A stretch of DNA of 55,492 nucleotides from NCBI GenBank assembly GCA_017998095.1, contig JAGODU010000005.1:1-55492 (forward strand), in the 5' to 3' direction. Positions 46,061 through 53,650 of this stretch are shown here, in pieces. The translations under genes and the position numbers were made by a program. Origin of the DNA: Prolixibacteraceae bacterium. GTDB taxonomy: Bacteria; Bacteroidota; Bacteroidia; Bacteroidales; Prolixibacteraceae. The notes under the pieces are model-generated. The model was not told the origin of the DNA, searched no databases, and saw nothing but the letters and a program-made list of their open reading frames with translations. Position 1 is the first letter of the stretch. Each line of letters opens with the position of its first letter.

Positions 46061-46597
46061 TTAATGATGTGTAGCAGTTGATACTATTTTGAAGATATTT
46101 TTATGATTTTTCAGTTGTTCAAGAAGATCTCTAAACATAAAAGCTTGTTCGTAATTAGTTTTTTCTTGTATCATTAATAGTTTAGCCATTAGAATTAAAA
46201 ATTTTATACTATACTCACCTTTGTTAGCTAATGAAGGATAGCTCAATGCTTCATAATTAACTTCTTCTAATAAGGTATCCTGATTTAAAATTTTTTTTCT
46301 TTGTTCTTCACTTTTAATAGGCTGAATTTTATTATCCCACATATTAATAAGAAATTCAATAAACTTTGTGGTTGTTTTATTTTCTGAATGTTGTTTGATA
46401 AGAATATCAACAGCCCAATGAATGTGTTTAGGAGTCCGGATTCTACTCCACTTGCCATCTTCTAGTTGACGATATTTTATTAATAAATCAAATTTAGATA
46501 ACGAACCTTTATAAACAGCTAAAATGTAAGTACCATTTATAGGAAAAATAGCTAATGGTTTTTCGCCTTTATCGATCATTAAGGGGGTTGAAGTCAT
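46061..46597 (-). CDS. unrecognised protein inside the DpnII-type operon
   Basis: I do not recognise this 178-residue protein. It is soluble, with no signal peptide and a mixed N-terminal part (PLAIFPINGTYILAVYKGS, KYRQLEDGKWSRIRTPKHIH). A helical C-terminal half contains SIKFLILMAKLLMIQEKTNY and FRDLLEQLKNHKN. No methylase, nuclease or helix-turn-helix motif is evident. It sits 11 bp behind the nuclease gene and directly abuts the DpnA-type gene, so it is part of the operon and probably serves restriction-modification as a helper, specificity or control factor (inference). The classic pneumococcal DpnII cassette has no such gene. Confidence 0.8.
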   Translation of the reverse strand: MTSTPLMIDKGEKPLAIFPINGTYILAVYKGSLSKFDLLIKYRQLEDGKWSRIRTPKHIHWAVDILIKQHSENKTTTKFIEFLINMWDNKIQPIKSEEQRKKILNQDTLLEEVNYEALSYPSLANKGEYSIKFLILMAKLLMIQEKTNYEQAFMFRDLLEQLKNHKNIFKIVSTATHH

Positions 46598-46608
46598 AAG
46601 TAAAAATT

Positions 46609-47448
46609 TTAAAAATGAATAACAATTTCTTTAATCAATTTTTCAACAAATGTATCTAAATTACTAAGATTATAAACACTAGGAATAATTGAATATGCTT
46701 CTTTTAATTTGTTTTTTGCAGACAACCAACCTTTTCCGTCTGTTATCCAAACAAATTCAAAACCTGGATATTGATTGATCTTTGGAGCAACATCTGAATA
46801 AGCTCTTGCAACTTCATTGAGTTTAGAACCGCCACCATTATAAAAGTTTGTTTCAATCAAATAGGTTTTTACACTTGTTTTAATTGCAAAATCAAACCTT
46901 TTTAAATCTGAACCTAAGCTAGTTATTTCTGGAAATTCAGTGCTATTTACTTCTTTTTTATAAAAGAAGTTGGCTTTATCAAAGAAAAACGAAACAGTTT
47001 TTGACATGTTTTCACCCCCTCTGTTTTTTCTTGCATTTGTATCTAAACCAACTTCAACACCAAAAACATAATCAACAAGATTTGTAATATTTTTATTTCT
47101 AAATATTTCTCCAAGCCCAGTATCTTCAATAAATTCATAAATTTTACCCGGAGTTTCAAAGTAAGAATCAAGCTCAACAATTTCACTTTTTCGATTTAAT
47201 GTTTTGGCATTTTTGTTTTTTCTTACTGCAATCAAAATATCTAAAACCTCAAATACTTTGTGATTTTCTTCAAACAATTCTTCAACAGCAAGTTTTAAAT
47301 CATCTTTTCCTATCAAGTAGTTAAGTTGATTTAGTTTAATTGAAATCAAATTTATATTGGATATAATTTTCCTAAAATCTGTAAAGTAATCAAGTGTTGC
47401 ATTAGTTTCACTTAATTGAGAAATAAAAGACTCAAATTGCTCTGACAT
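46609..47448 (-). CDS. DpnII/MboI-family type II restriction endonuclease (GATC)
   Basis: Cuts unmethylated GATC. The 279 residues contain the family segment GLDTNARKNRGGENM (about 140-155). The likely PD-(D/E)xK core is DFAIK followed by YLIETNFYNGGGSKLNE (about 190-220), with Asp and Glu in the expected spacing. The C-terminal FVWITDGKGW also fits DpnII. Its start overlaps the end of the upstream Dam-type methylase by 17 bases, so methylase is made before nuclease. Confidence 0.92.
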   Translation of the reverse strand: MSEQFESFISQLSETNATLDYFTDFRKIISNINLISIKLNQLNYLIGKDDLKLAVEELFEENHKVFEVLDILIAVRKNKNAKTLNRKSEIVELDSYFETPGKIYEFIEDTGLGEIFRNKNITNLVDYVFGVEVGLDTNARKNRGGENMSKTVSFFFDKANFFYKKEVNSTEFPEITSLGSDLKRFDFAIKTSVKTYLIETNFYNGGGSKLNEVARAYSDVAPKINQYPGFEFVWITDGKGWLSAKNKLKEAYSIIPSVYNLSNLDTFVEKLIKEIVIHF

Positions 47449-48352
47449 AATTTAATTCTTTGGATGATTTATTAGAAATTAATAGTTCAGTAAGCCTTCC
47501 TCTTTTTTCTGCATTTGCATTAACCATTCTTGTTGCATAAACTCTCTTAATATCAAACGGTTCATATAAATCATCAAAAAAGTCATCGTTCGGATTTTTA
47601 CCTTTAACATCAGAATTGCTTAAAATGAAATTATAACCAAGAAGATCTATTTTTTTACAAAAGTTTCCCAGGCGAATTTGTTCAATGTCGTTGAAATCTT
47701 CTTTTGTATAAGAATTGAAACTAGAGGTTTCACTTAAGGGTTTATATGGCGGATCAAAATAAAACAAACAATTATTTGAAGCATATTTCAAGGTTTCCTC
47801 AAAATCTCCAGTTAAAATCTCAACCTTTTGTAAAATTTTATTATCTGCTAATATTGTTTGTTTATCGCATATTTTGGGATTAGTATAGCGGCCAAATGGG
47901 ACATTAAAAAGGCCTTTGCTATTTACGCGATAAAGACCATTGAAACAAGTGCGGTTTAGAAAAATAAACAATGCAGTATTCTCAACTGAGTCAAGTGATT
48001 TTGTATTGAATCTTTCTCTTTTATTTAAATAATATATCTTTCTTTTTTCTTCATTCAATTGTAAATATTCATCCTGGATTATTTGTAATATTTCAACTAG
48101 TTCATAAGGTGTTTCTTTAATCGTTTTATAAGCTGTTGTTAAATCAGGATTAATGTCATTAATTACAGCTTTAGTAATATTGGGGTATTGTTGTAAAATC
48201 CAAAATAAAACAGCTCCGCCACCTACAAAAGGTTCGATGTATGTAGTATTTTTTAAATACGCGAAATTTTCGGGCAAAGTATTTTGAATGTTTTCAATAA
48301 GTTGAGTTTTGCCTCCAACCCATTTAATGAATGGTTTTGCTTTTATAGTCAT
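47432..48352 (-). CDS. Dam-type adenine-N6 DNA methyltransferase, DpnM-like (alpha class)
   Basis: Methylates adenine in GATC on double-stranded DNA and protects the host from the nuclease encoded next. The 306 residues follow the alpha-class order: AdoMet motif PFIKWVGGKTQLI at 7-19, YIEPFVGGGAVLFW (about 38-51), and the catalytic FDPPYKPLSETSSF near residue 200. It is the first gene of the operon and overlaps the nuclease gene by 17 bases. The cluster reads more AT-rich than its neighbours by eye. Confidence 0.94.
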   Translation of the reverse strand: MTIKAKPFIKWVGGKTQLIENIQNTLPENFAYLKNTTYIEPFVGGGAVLFWILQQYPNITKAVINDINPDLTTAYKTIKETPYELVEILQIIQDEYLQLNEEKRKIYYLNKRERFNTKSLDSVENTALFIFLNRTCFNGLYRVNSKGLFNVPFGRYTNPKICDKQTILADNKILQKVEILTGDFEETLKYASNNCLFYFDPPYKPLSETSSFNSYTKEDFNDIEQIRLGNFCKKIDLLGYNFILSNSDVKGKNPNDDFFDDLYEPFDIKRVYATRMVNANAEKRGRLTELLISNKSSKELNYVRAI

Positions 48353-48397
48353 ATTTTTTTTTACTGCAAGTATTCACTTCATTTTTGTTATAATTTT

Positions 48398-48429
48398 CAA
48401 ATTTAAGAATTACTAAACTCTTTTTGAAA
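48398..48429 (-). promoter_or_regulatory. probable promoter of the R-M operon
   Basis: On the minus strand TAAATTTG (48405-48398) fits the -7 box. TTTC (48429-48426) lies 20 bases before it. The methylase ATG is at 48352. Confidence 0.5.
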
Positions 48430-48649
48430 TTTTGTTAATCTATTTAGGGGGACTAAGACACTCTGTTTTATGTATTACTAACGCAGGATGTTTACATGTA
48501 AAGGTATCCAGAAGGGAAAAATACTTATCTGATCGCTTTGTAAAAGATTAGTTTTCTGATTATTTATTGAAAGAGGATGTTTAAAACTCCCCTTTCATGA
48601 ATAACCTTTTTAAAAATTTTAAAGATTGAAAATATATATTAGTTGATTT

Positions 48650-48672
48650 ACCGATAAAATACATTTATCGGT
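48650..48672. promoter_or_regulatory. perfect inverted repeat ACCGATAAA-N5-TTTATCGGT
   Basis: A 9-bp perfect inverted repeat with a 5-base centre and no following T-run, so it suits a protein-binding operator or an RNA hairpin better than a terminator. It lies about 70 bases upstream of the promoter of the propeller gene. Confidence 0.5.
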
Positions 48673-48739
48673 TTAAATACCGTTAATCAAATCTCTTGCA
48701 GATATTCTTTTTCTTTATAAATTCCTATACCTAAGACTC

Positions 48740-48768
48740 TTTGTGAACAATAAATTTATTTATATTTG
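48740..48768 (+). promoter_or_regulatory. probable promoter of the T9SS propeller gene
   Basis: TTTG (48740-48743), a 17-base spacer and TATATTTG (48761-48768). The predicted leader to the ATG at 48927 is about 150 bases, and includes the short hairpin TGTGG...CCACA near 48846-48866. Confidence 0.55.
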
Positions 48769-48926
48769 TTTTTTTCAGAGAAACTATCTTTCACTCTTAT
48801 CTTGATTTAGAATAATTTCCTGGAAATAAGATTATAAAGTTGTTTTGTGGAGCCATGTTACCACACTAAAAACGGAGCGGATTCTGAAAAGCTAAACGAG
48901 TAAGAAATGAATCAAACTGATAGAAA

Positions 48927-50084
48927 ATGAAAAAGATCTTTATTCTTGGTTTAATAACTTTAATTTCTACAATTACTTATGCACAGTGGCAAGCTACTAA
49001 TGGCTCTTTCGGAGGCAAAGTAAAAGCATTTGTTTCTGATGGCTCCAATCTTTATGCAGGTAGCTATGGTGGTGGTGTACTGATTTATAACAGCGCAAAC
49101 AACGAATGGACCGCTTCTAATAGTGGTTTAACTTTAAAACTTGTCAATACTTTAGCAGTATCAGGAAATAATATTTTTTCCGGCATTGACTTTAGTGGCG
49201 TGTTTTTATCTGCTGACAAAGCCGGAAGCTGGAGCGCTGTCAACAACGGATTGAAATCACTTGATGTTAAATTTCTTCTTGTAAAGGATAATCTGATTTT
49301 TGCCGCTACTTCTCCTAAAGGAATTTATATATCTGATAATAACGGAACATCATGGACGGCTTCCGGTATGTCAAATTTGGCAAATGCAATGACTGTTTGT
49401 GGTAAAAATATCTTTGCAGGTACAATGGAAGCAGGTGTTTTAATGTCGACTGATGACGGAAAAACATGGACTTCTGCCGGTTTAACTGATAAGTCAGTTA
49501 ATGCTTTGGCTTGCATTGGAACTACAATTTTTGCAGGTACTACTCAGGATGGTATTCACATTTCCAAAGATAACGGAGCTAACTGGACAAAGGTTAGCAG
49601 CAATATTTCTAATCCATGTGTCTGGTCTTTAGTTGTTAAGGGAAATGATATTTATGCCGGTACCAACGGAGAAGGAGTTTATAAATCAAGTGACAATGGC
49701 TCTGCCTGGACTGCTTTAAATGATAACCTGACTGAAAAGATTATTTATTCTCTGTATGTATATGACAATACACTTTTTGCCGGTACAAGCGGCACCGGTG
49801 GAAAAGTATGGAAATTTGCTGCCGGAGGAAGCGGAATGTCAAATGTTTCTTCTTCATCTGATTTTTCTGTTTTCCCAAATCCTGCTAAAGACCTGATTTC
49901 TATTGAAAGTGATATTTCTTTCCAAAGATATTCTATTGTAAATAACCTTGGACAATCTATCATTTCTGAAAATAAATTAATAGATAATCAAATCAGGCTT
50001 AATAATGTGCCATCAGGTATTTATCATCTGGTTTTAACTTCAAAGGATAACAGGAAAAGCAGTTGCAAGCTGGTAATAGAATAA
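48927..50084 (+). CDS. T9SS-exported beta-propeller protein (BNR/Ycf48-like repeats)
   Basis: A secreted 385-residue protein. A signal peptide (1-19, ending TYAQ) is followed by about seven blade-like repeats of 40 residues (about 25-300). Each has the form KDNGANWT / NIFAGT (BNR-type Asp-x-Gly-x-x-Trp turns), predicting a six- or seven-bladed propeller. A T9SS type A sorting domain begins at FSVFPNPAKDLISIES (about 312) and ends SSCKLVIE. Such propellers bind ligands or proteins at the cell surface; no catalytic residues typical of sialidases are visible. It is monocistronic with a long leader. Confidence 0.88.
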   Translation: MKKIFILGLITLISTITYAQWQATNGSFGGKVKAFVSDGSNLYAGSYGGGVLIYNSANNEWTASNSGLTLKLVNTLAVSGNNIFSGIDFSGVFLSADKAGSWSAVNNGLKSLDVKFLLVKDNLIFAATSPKGIYISDNNGTSWTASGMSNLANAMTVCGKNIFAGTMEAGVLMSTDDGKTWTSAGLTDKSVNALACIGTTIFAGTTQDGIHISKDNGANWTKVSSNISNPCVWSLVVKGNDIYAGTNGEGVYKSSDNGSAWTALNDNLTEKIIYSLYVYDNTLFAGTSGTGGKVWKFAAGGSGMSNVSSSSDFSVFPNPAKDLISIESDISFQRYSIVNNLGQSIISENKLIDNQIRLNNVPSGIYHLVLTSKDNRKSSCKLVIE

Positions 50085-50514
50085 TTTTATTTTTTTATCA
50101 AGCGATTTTTTTTAAACGTATGCTTCTCCTGACATTAAGTTAAGTATATGCAAAGTTGGCGAAATTGATGGCTATTATTGATATTCCTTCTTTCTTTCGG
50201 ACAATGGCTCATTTATCTTATTGCTTAAGTAAAAAGATGAAGATAATTTTGCAAAAAGTATAACTTTTAGTGAATATATTGGCCAAAAGTTATACTTTTT
50301 CGTGAATATATCAATTTACTTTGCTTTGGCACAACTCTATGATATATTTTATTATATATTTCAATTGACTCATAAAACCCTTTTTTCTTCCTGTAACATT
50401 TTCTGGCAATTCATAATTTAATCCAAAAATATTCATTAAATTATACTGTCATTTAGGTAATTACTTCCATATCATATAGATTTTTCTGTGTTTCAATAAA
50501 TAGAGGGTTTTACT
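50085..50514. other. 430-bp non-coding interval with a long inverted repeat
   Basis: No gene that I can support. The main content is the 16-bp perfect inverted repeat at 50253-50300 with paired GTGAATATAT direct repeats. The remainder is AT-rich without clear promoter boxes. Confidence 0.6.
50253..50311. repeat. 16-bp perfect inverted repeat with interleaved direct repeat
   Basis: AAAAAGTATAACTTTT (50253-50268) and its exact reverse complement (50285-50300) flank a 16-base centre. GTGAATATAT follows each arm (50270-50279 and 50302-50311), so the unit is both an inverted and a direct repeat. It could be a dispersed palindromic element, an operator or a terminator-like hairpin. Confidence 0.75.
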
Positions 50515-50949
50515 ATGAAATCAACATTAGATTTTTTTAAAAAATGGTTTGTCCTGAAATTTTTCATATTAGGACTATCCATTGCTTTTATATCACATTT
50601 CATGGGTGGCTGTGAAAAAGACGAATTCGACCCATATGAGCCTAATGAATTAACTGCTAACGTTACTGAAATTAAAAAATCGGCTGAATCAATCGAGCAG
50701 ACTTTTATTTCAGGTAATATTGACAGTATAAAAAATGTGCTTACTGATGAAGCTTATGAATTATATGGCACCCAACTTGATGATGTTGATAAGGATTTAC
50801 TTATCAATTTTGGCAATGCAATCAAGCAAAGAGAATTAATCTTTAACTCCGATATTTATGCTGAATTTACCTATGTTAAAGATCGTATAAGTTATACTTT
50901 TTCAATGGCCAGAGAAACTGATGGCTCATGGAAATTAATGAGATTTTAA
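50515..50949 (+). CDS. small putative lipoprotein
   Basis: A 144-residue protein with one hydrophobic N-terminal segment ending in a possible lipobox (FMGGC, Cys33), so probably a membrane-anchored lipoprotein. The region after it is acidic (EKDEFDPYEPNE). The remainder (ESIEQTFISGNIDSIKNVLTDEAYELY, then SYTFSMARETDGSWKLMRF) resembles an NTF2-like or DUF4878-type small fold by pattern only. GAGGG stands a few bases before the ATG. It is followed after 9 bp by the phospholipase C-like gene, so the two are likely co-expressed and may act together. Confidence 0.75.
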   Translation: MKSTLDFFKKWFVLKFFILGLSIAFISHFMGGCEKDEFDPYEPNELTANVTEIKKSAESIEQTFISGNIDSIKNVLTDEAYELYGTQLDDVDKDLLINFGNAIKQRELIFNSDIYAEFTYVKDRISYTFSMARETDGSWKLMRF

Positions 50950-50958
50950 ATTCCGGCT

Positions 50959-53448
50959 ATGAAAAAGTTATTAAATATGTTAATTGGTATACTTGCCTAT
51001 TTTGCCGTTTTAGCAATTCTTACAGGATACGGGCATACTGAAACTCACCCTCATTTAAATACAGTTATTGTGCTTAAATTTCTCGACAAGTTTGATAATA
51101 AAGGTTTTTCGGAACGTTATAACTATAAATTTAAAAACTATAAATTTAACTGGAATAACTCCGAACAGCCCGAACTGAAAGGTATGGCTTGCGCAGGAGA
51201 TGCTCTTACTTATAGTGGACTCCCTGATGATATCGAAAAATCATATACTCCAATAAAATGGATTTCTGAAGCAGGATGGATGGAAGATGAACCATGGGGC
51301 CCCGCATCACTTTGCCATTTCTATGACCCAATTGGAATCGATGGTGGCTATAAATACTTAACAGATTGCTCGGGTAAACTTGAAGCTTCTCCTATAATCA
51401 AGCAGGTAAAAGAATATTCTTCTGTTGAGGCGCTTTCATGGGCGCAAGACTATCCTGACCATCCTTTTACCTGGAAAATTGCAAAACAGTGTGTTGTAAA
51501 AGCTCTCAAAGAACCCGACTTAAAGCTTAGAGAAAAATATATGGCACTTGCATACAGATGTTTAGGACAAGTACTTCACTTAGTTTGTGATATGGGATGC
51601 CCGCCTCACGTCAGAAATGATAGTCACCCGCCAAACTTTTACGTTATAGGTGATCCTGATATTTTTGAAGAGGTGACTAAAAAACTTGATGTTTACACTT
51701 TGTGGCAGGATAACCCTCCTTCAAGTTCACTTAAAGACAAATTCAATTCCTTTGAAAAGTTTGAAGATCTTTTTGTTGAATTGGCGACTAATACAAATGA
51801 AAATTTCTTTTCAGGCCAAACAATTGTTACCGATAGGTATAAACCTTTTGTCAGACCTGATAACCCATACCCAAAACCAATTATGGGTGTCGAACAATAC
51901 AATTATGAAAAGCATGCTTACATCGCTGATTATAATGGTGTTTCAGTTGTAATGTGCAAAGACCTTGTTGCTGTGCCATTTTCATTTTTATTCGGGAAAG
52001 ATTCAGTTAGAGGCAGACCTTATCTTGATGCTGAATGCGTTAAAAGTATGGCTGCTGCAATTTATCCAAATATTGCTGAAGCCGGAGCCAATGTTATAAG
52101 AATGTTTGTCCCTCCTCTTAAAGTGGAAATAACAGAAGCTAAAGCCGATAGCGGGGGCGTAGTAAGAGGAAAAGTATCATATACTATTCCTACATTAAAT
52201 GATGAATATAGTACATTGTTCGACTTGAAGAATCTTTATAACGGACCAGTTTCACTTTATATTAATGGTAAAAAAACAAAGATTCAGGCTGAAGCTAAAA
52301 ATAACTATTTTGAATTCAGATTAAAGGGTAAAACATCAAAACCTAAAGAAGAAGATTATGCTGTTGCTGAAATTGAGTTTGGGGGGATTGTTGTTGACTC
52401 TGACAAACGAAAATTTTCTGAAACAATTATCACAATTTCTTCTATTAGCCCTGAAGATGGTGCAATGGTAGGAGACGAGATTACAATTTTCGGATCTAAT
52501 TTCGGAACTGATCTTGCCAATGGAAAAGTTTTTTTCAATGATGTTGAAGCTACCGAAAAGAAAACTTGGCTTATGACTCATATTAAGGTTATAGTGCCTC
52601 CAAATGCTGAAAGCGGATTTGTAAGATTAGAATGTCAAGGTTCAGAAAGTAATCAGTTCCCATATAAAATTAAAAAAGGTAATCCGGTTATTACATATAT
52701 TTCTCCCGATAGTGCAAAGGCTGAAGATGTTATTTCTATTCATGGCAGGGACTTCGGGAATGAGCAGTATGATGGATCAATACCAATTTTCTACGGTCTG
52801 GAAACTGAAATAAAATCCTGGTCAGATTCTTTGATAACCATAGTTTTACCATTACGTTCGAAAAAGTATATAAATATAGTCGTAAAGAGGTTTTCACCCG
52901 ATGATGAATGGGCTGTGGGCAGCAATACGATTTATAATTACAGGGTTTATCCTGATATTTTTACAACTATGAAAAGAATCGACCATTGGGGAACAGGATT
53001 TTTCGGAATGTTATACCAATTGGATGGAAGAGAAAGAGAAATTCAGGTTTATGGAGGTTATACAGAGGATGTACCTGTAAGATTTTCAGGTAATTCTTTT
53101 AATTTAGTGCGCACTGACTACTTGGATAGAAATCCGGGCCAAGAAATTTTTTATACTCATAACACGCATCTTACTGTTTCAGGAGATGGAAAATCAATTT
53201 CTGGCACAATTAATTATACAGATGAAAACAGAGGTATCGATCCTACGCTGTATGGTGAACTAAAAATGACAATAAACAATATGAAACTACTTTCTTTTGA
53301 TGAAGAAAGGATTACTTATTCCTGTACTGAATCTGAAGGAAGCAGTGTTGTTGGATCTTTGTATTATGACGGAGGTTGGGATTGGAATGTATATAATGGC
53401 TTCAAAACCATTTCAGGATCAATTTATTTTTATGAGAAAACATGGTAA
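50959..53448 (+). CDS. exported zinc phospholipase C/S1-P1 nuclease-like protein with IPT/TIG domains
   Basis: An 829-residue extracytoplasmic protein with a hydrophobic N-terminus (about 1-22). Residues about 25-390 resemble the zinc-dependent phospholipase C/S1-P1 nuclease superfamily. The motif HxxxDxxxPxHxxN is present as HLVCDMGCPPHVRN (His207, Asp211, His217, Asn220), and earlier His/Asp-rich pieces are GHTETHPH and WMEDEPW...HFYDP (His120). Two IPT/TIG Ig-like domains follow (about 494-575 and 577-665), then a C-terminal beta region (about 670-829) without a T9SS signature. Substrate unknown; a lipid or polynucleotide phosphodiester is possible. A strong terminator follows. Confidence 0.75.
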   Translation: MKKLLNMLIGILAYFAVLAILTGYGHTETHPHLNTVIVLKFLDKFDNKGFSERYNYKFKNYKFNWNNSEQPELKGMACAGDALTYSGLPDDIEKSYTPIKWISEAGWMEDEPWGPASLCHFYDPIGIDGGYKYLTDCSGKLEASPIIKQVKEYSSVEALSWAQDYPDHPFTWKIAKQCVVKALKEPDLKLREKYMALAYRCLGQVLHLVCDMGCPPHVRNDSHPPNFYVIGDPDIFEEVTKKLDVYTLWQDNPPSSSLKDKFNSFEKFEDLFVELATNTNENFFSGQTIVTDRYKPFVRPDNPYPKPIMGVEQYNYEKHAYIADYNGVSVVMCKDLVAVPFSFLFGKDSVRGRPYLDAECVKSMAAAIYPNIAEAGANVIRMFVPPLKVEITEAKADSGGVVRGKVSYTIPTLNDEYSTLFDLKNLYNGPVSLYINGKKTKIQAEAKNNYFEFRLKGKTSKPKEEDYAVAEIEFGGIVVDSDKRKFSETIITISSISPEDGAMVGDEITIFGSNFGTDLANGKVFFNDVEATEKKTWLMTHIKVIVPPNAESGFVRLECQGSESNQFPYKIKKGNPVITYISPDSAKAEDVISIHGRDFGNEQYDGSIPIFYGLETEIKSWSDSLITIVLPLRSKKYINIVVKRFSPDDEWAVGSNTIYNYRVYPDIFTTMKRIDHWGTGFFGMLYQLDGREREIQVYGGYTEDVPVRFSGNSFNLVRTDYLDRNPGQEIFYTHNTHLTVSGDGKSISGTINYTDENRGIDPTLYGELKMTINNMKLLSFDEERITYSCTESEGSSVVGSLYYDGGWDWNVYNGFKTISGSIYFYEKTW

Positions 53449-53486
53449 TTATAAGAATTAATGGTTTTTAATTCTTTCAAATTATA

Positions 53487-53539
53487 AAGCTGCACCATTA
53501 TTTTAAGGTATTACTAAAATGATTTTGGTGTAGCTTTTT
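53487..53539 (+). terminator. long-stem terminator after the phospholipase C-like gene
   Basis: AAGCTGCACCA pairs with TGGTGTAGCTT (one G-T wobble) and the inner ATTATTTTA with TAAAATGAT, then five T. It is 38 bases after the stop. Confidence 0.82.
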
Positions 53540-53605
53540 CAATGTTTTGCTCCATTTGTACATATCTACGACTGATGTGTTAATATTTTTCATTTTACAA
53601 TATAT

Positions 53606-53613
53606 TACCTTTG
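53606..53613 (+). promoter_or_regulatory. -7 box of the third CotH gene
   Basis: TACCTTTG matches TAnnTTTG, 38 bases before the ATG at 53651. The -33 region is not a good TTTG. Confidence 0.4.
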
Positions 53614-53650
53614 TTCTGTATTTTGAATGATTAATATTTACTATTCTGCC

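Larger units (their letters stand above)
48353..48926. other. 574-bp non-coding interval between the R-M operon and the propeller gene
   Basis: No convincing gene on either strand. It holds a promoter for each flanking operon, a perfect 9-bp inverted repeat at 48650-48672 and a long leader before the gene at 48927. TATCTTTCACTC at 48785-48796 matches the tRNA-His att-like core in 10 of 12 positions. Confidence 0.6.
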
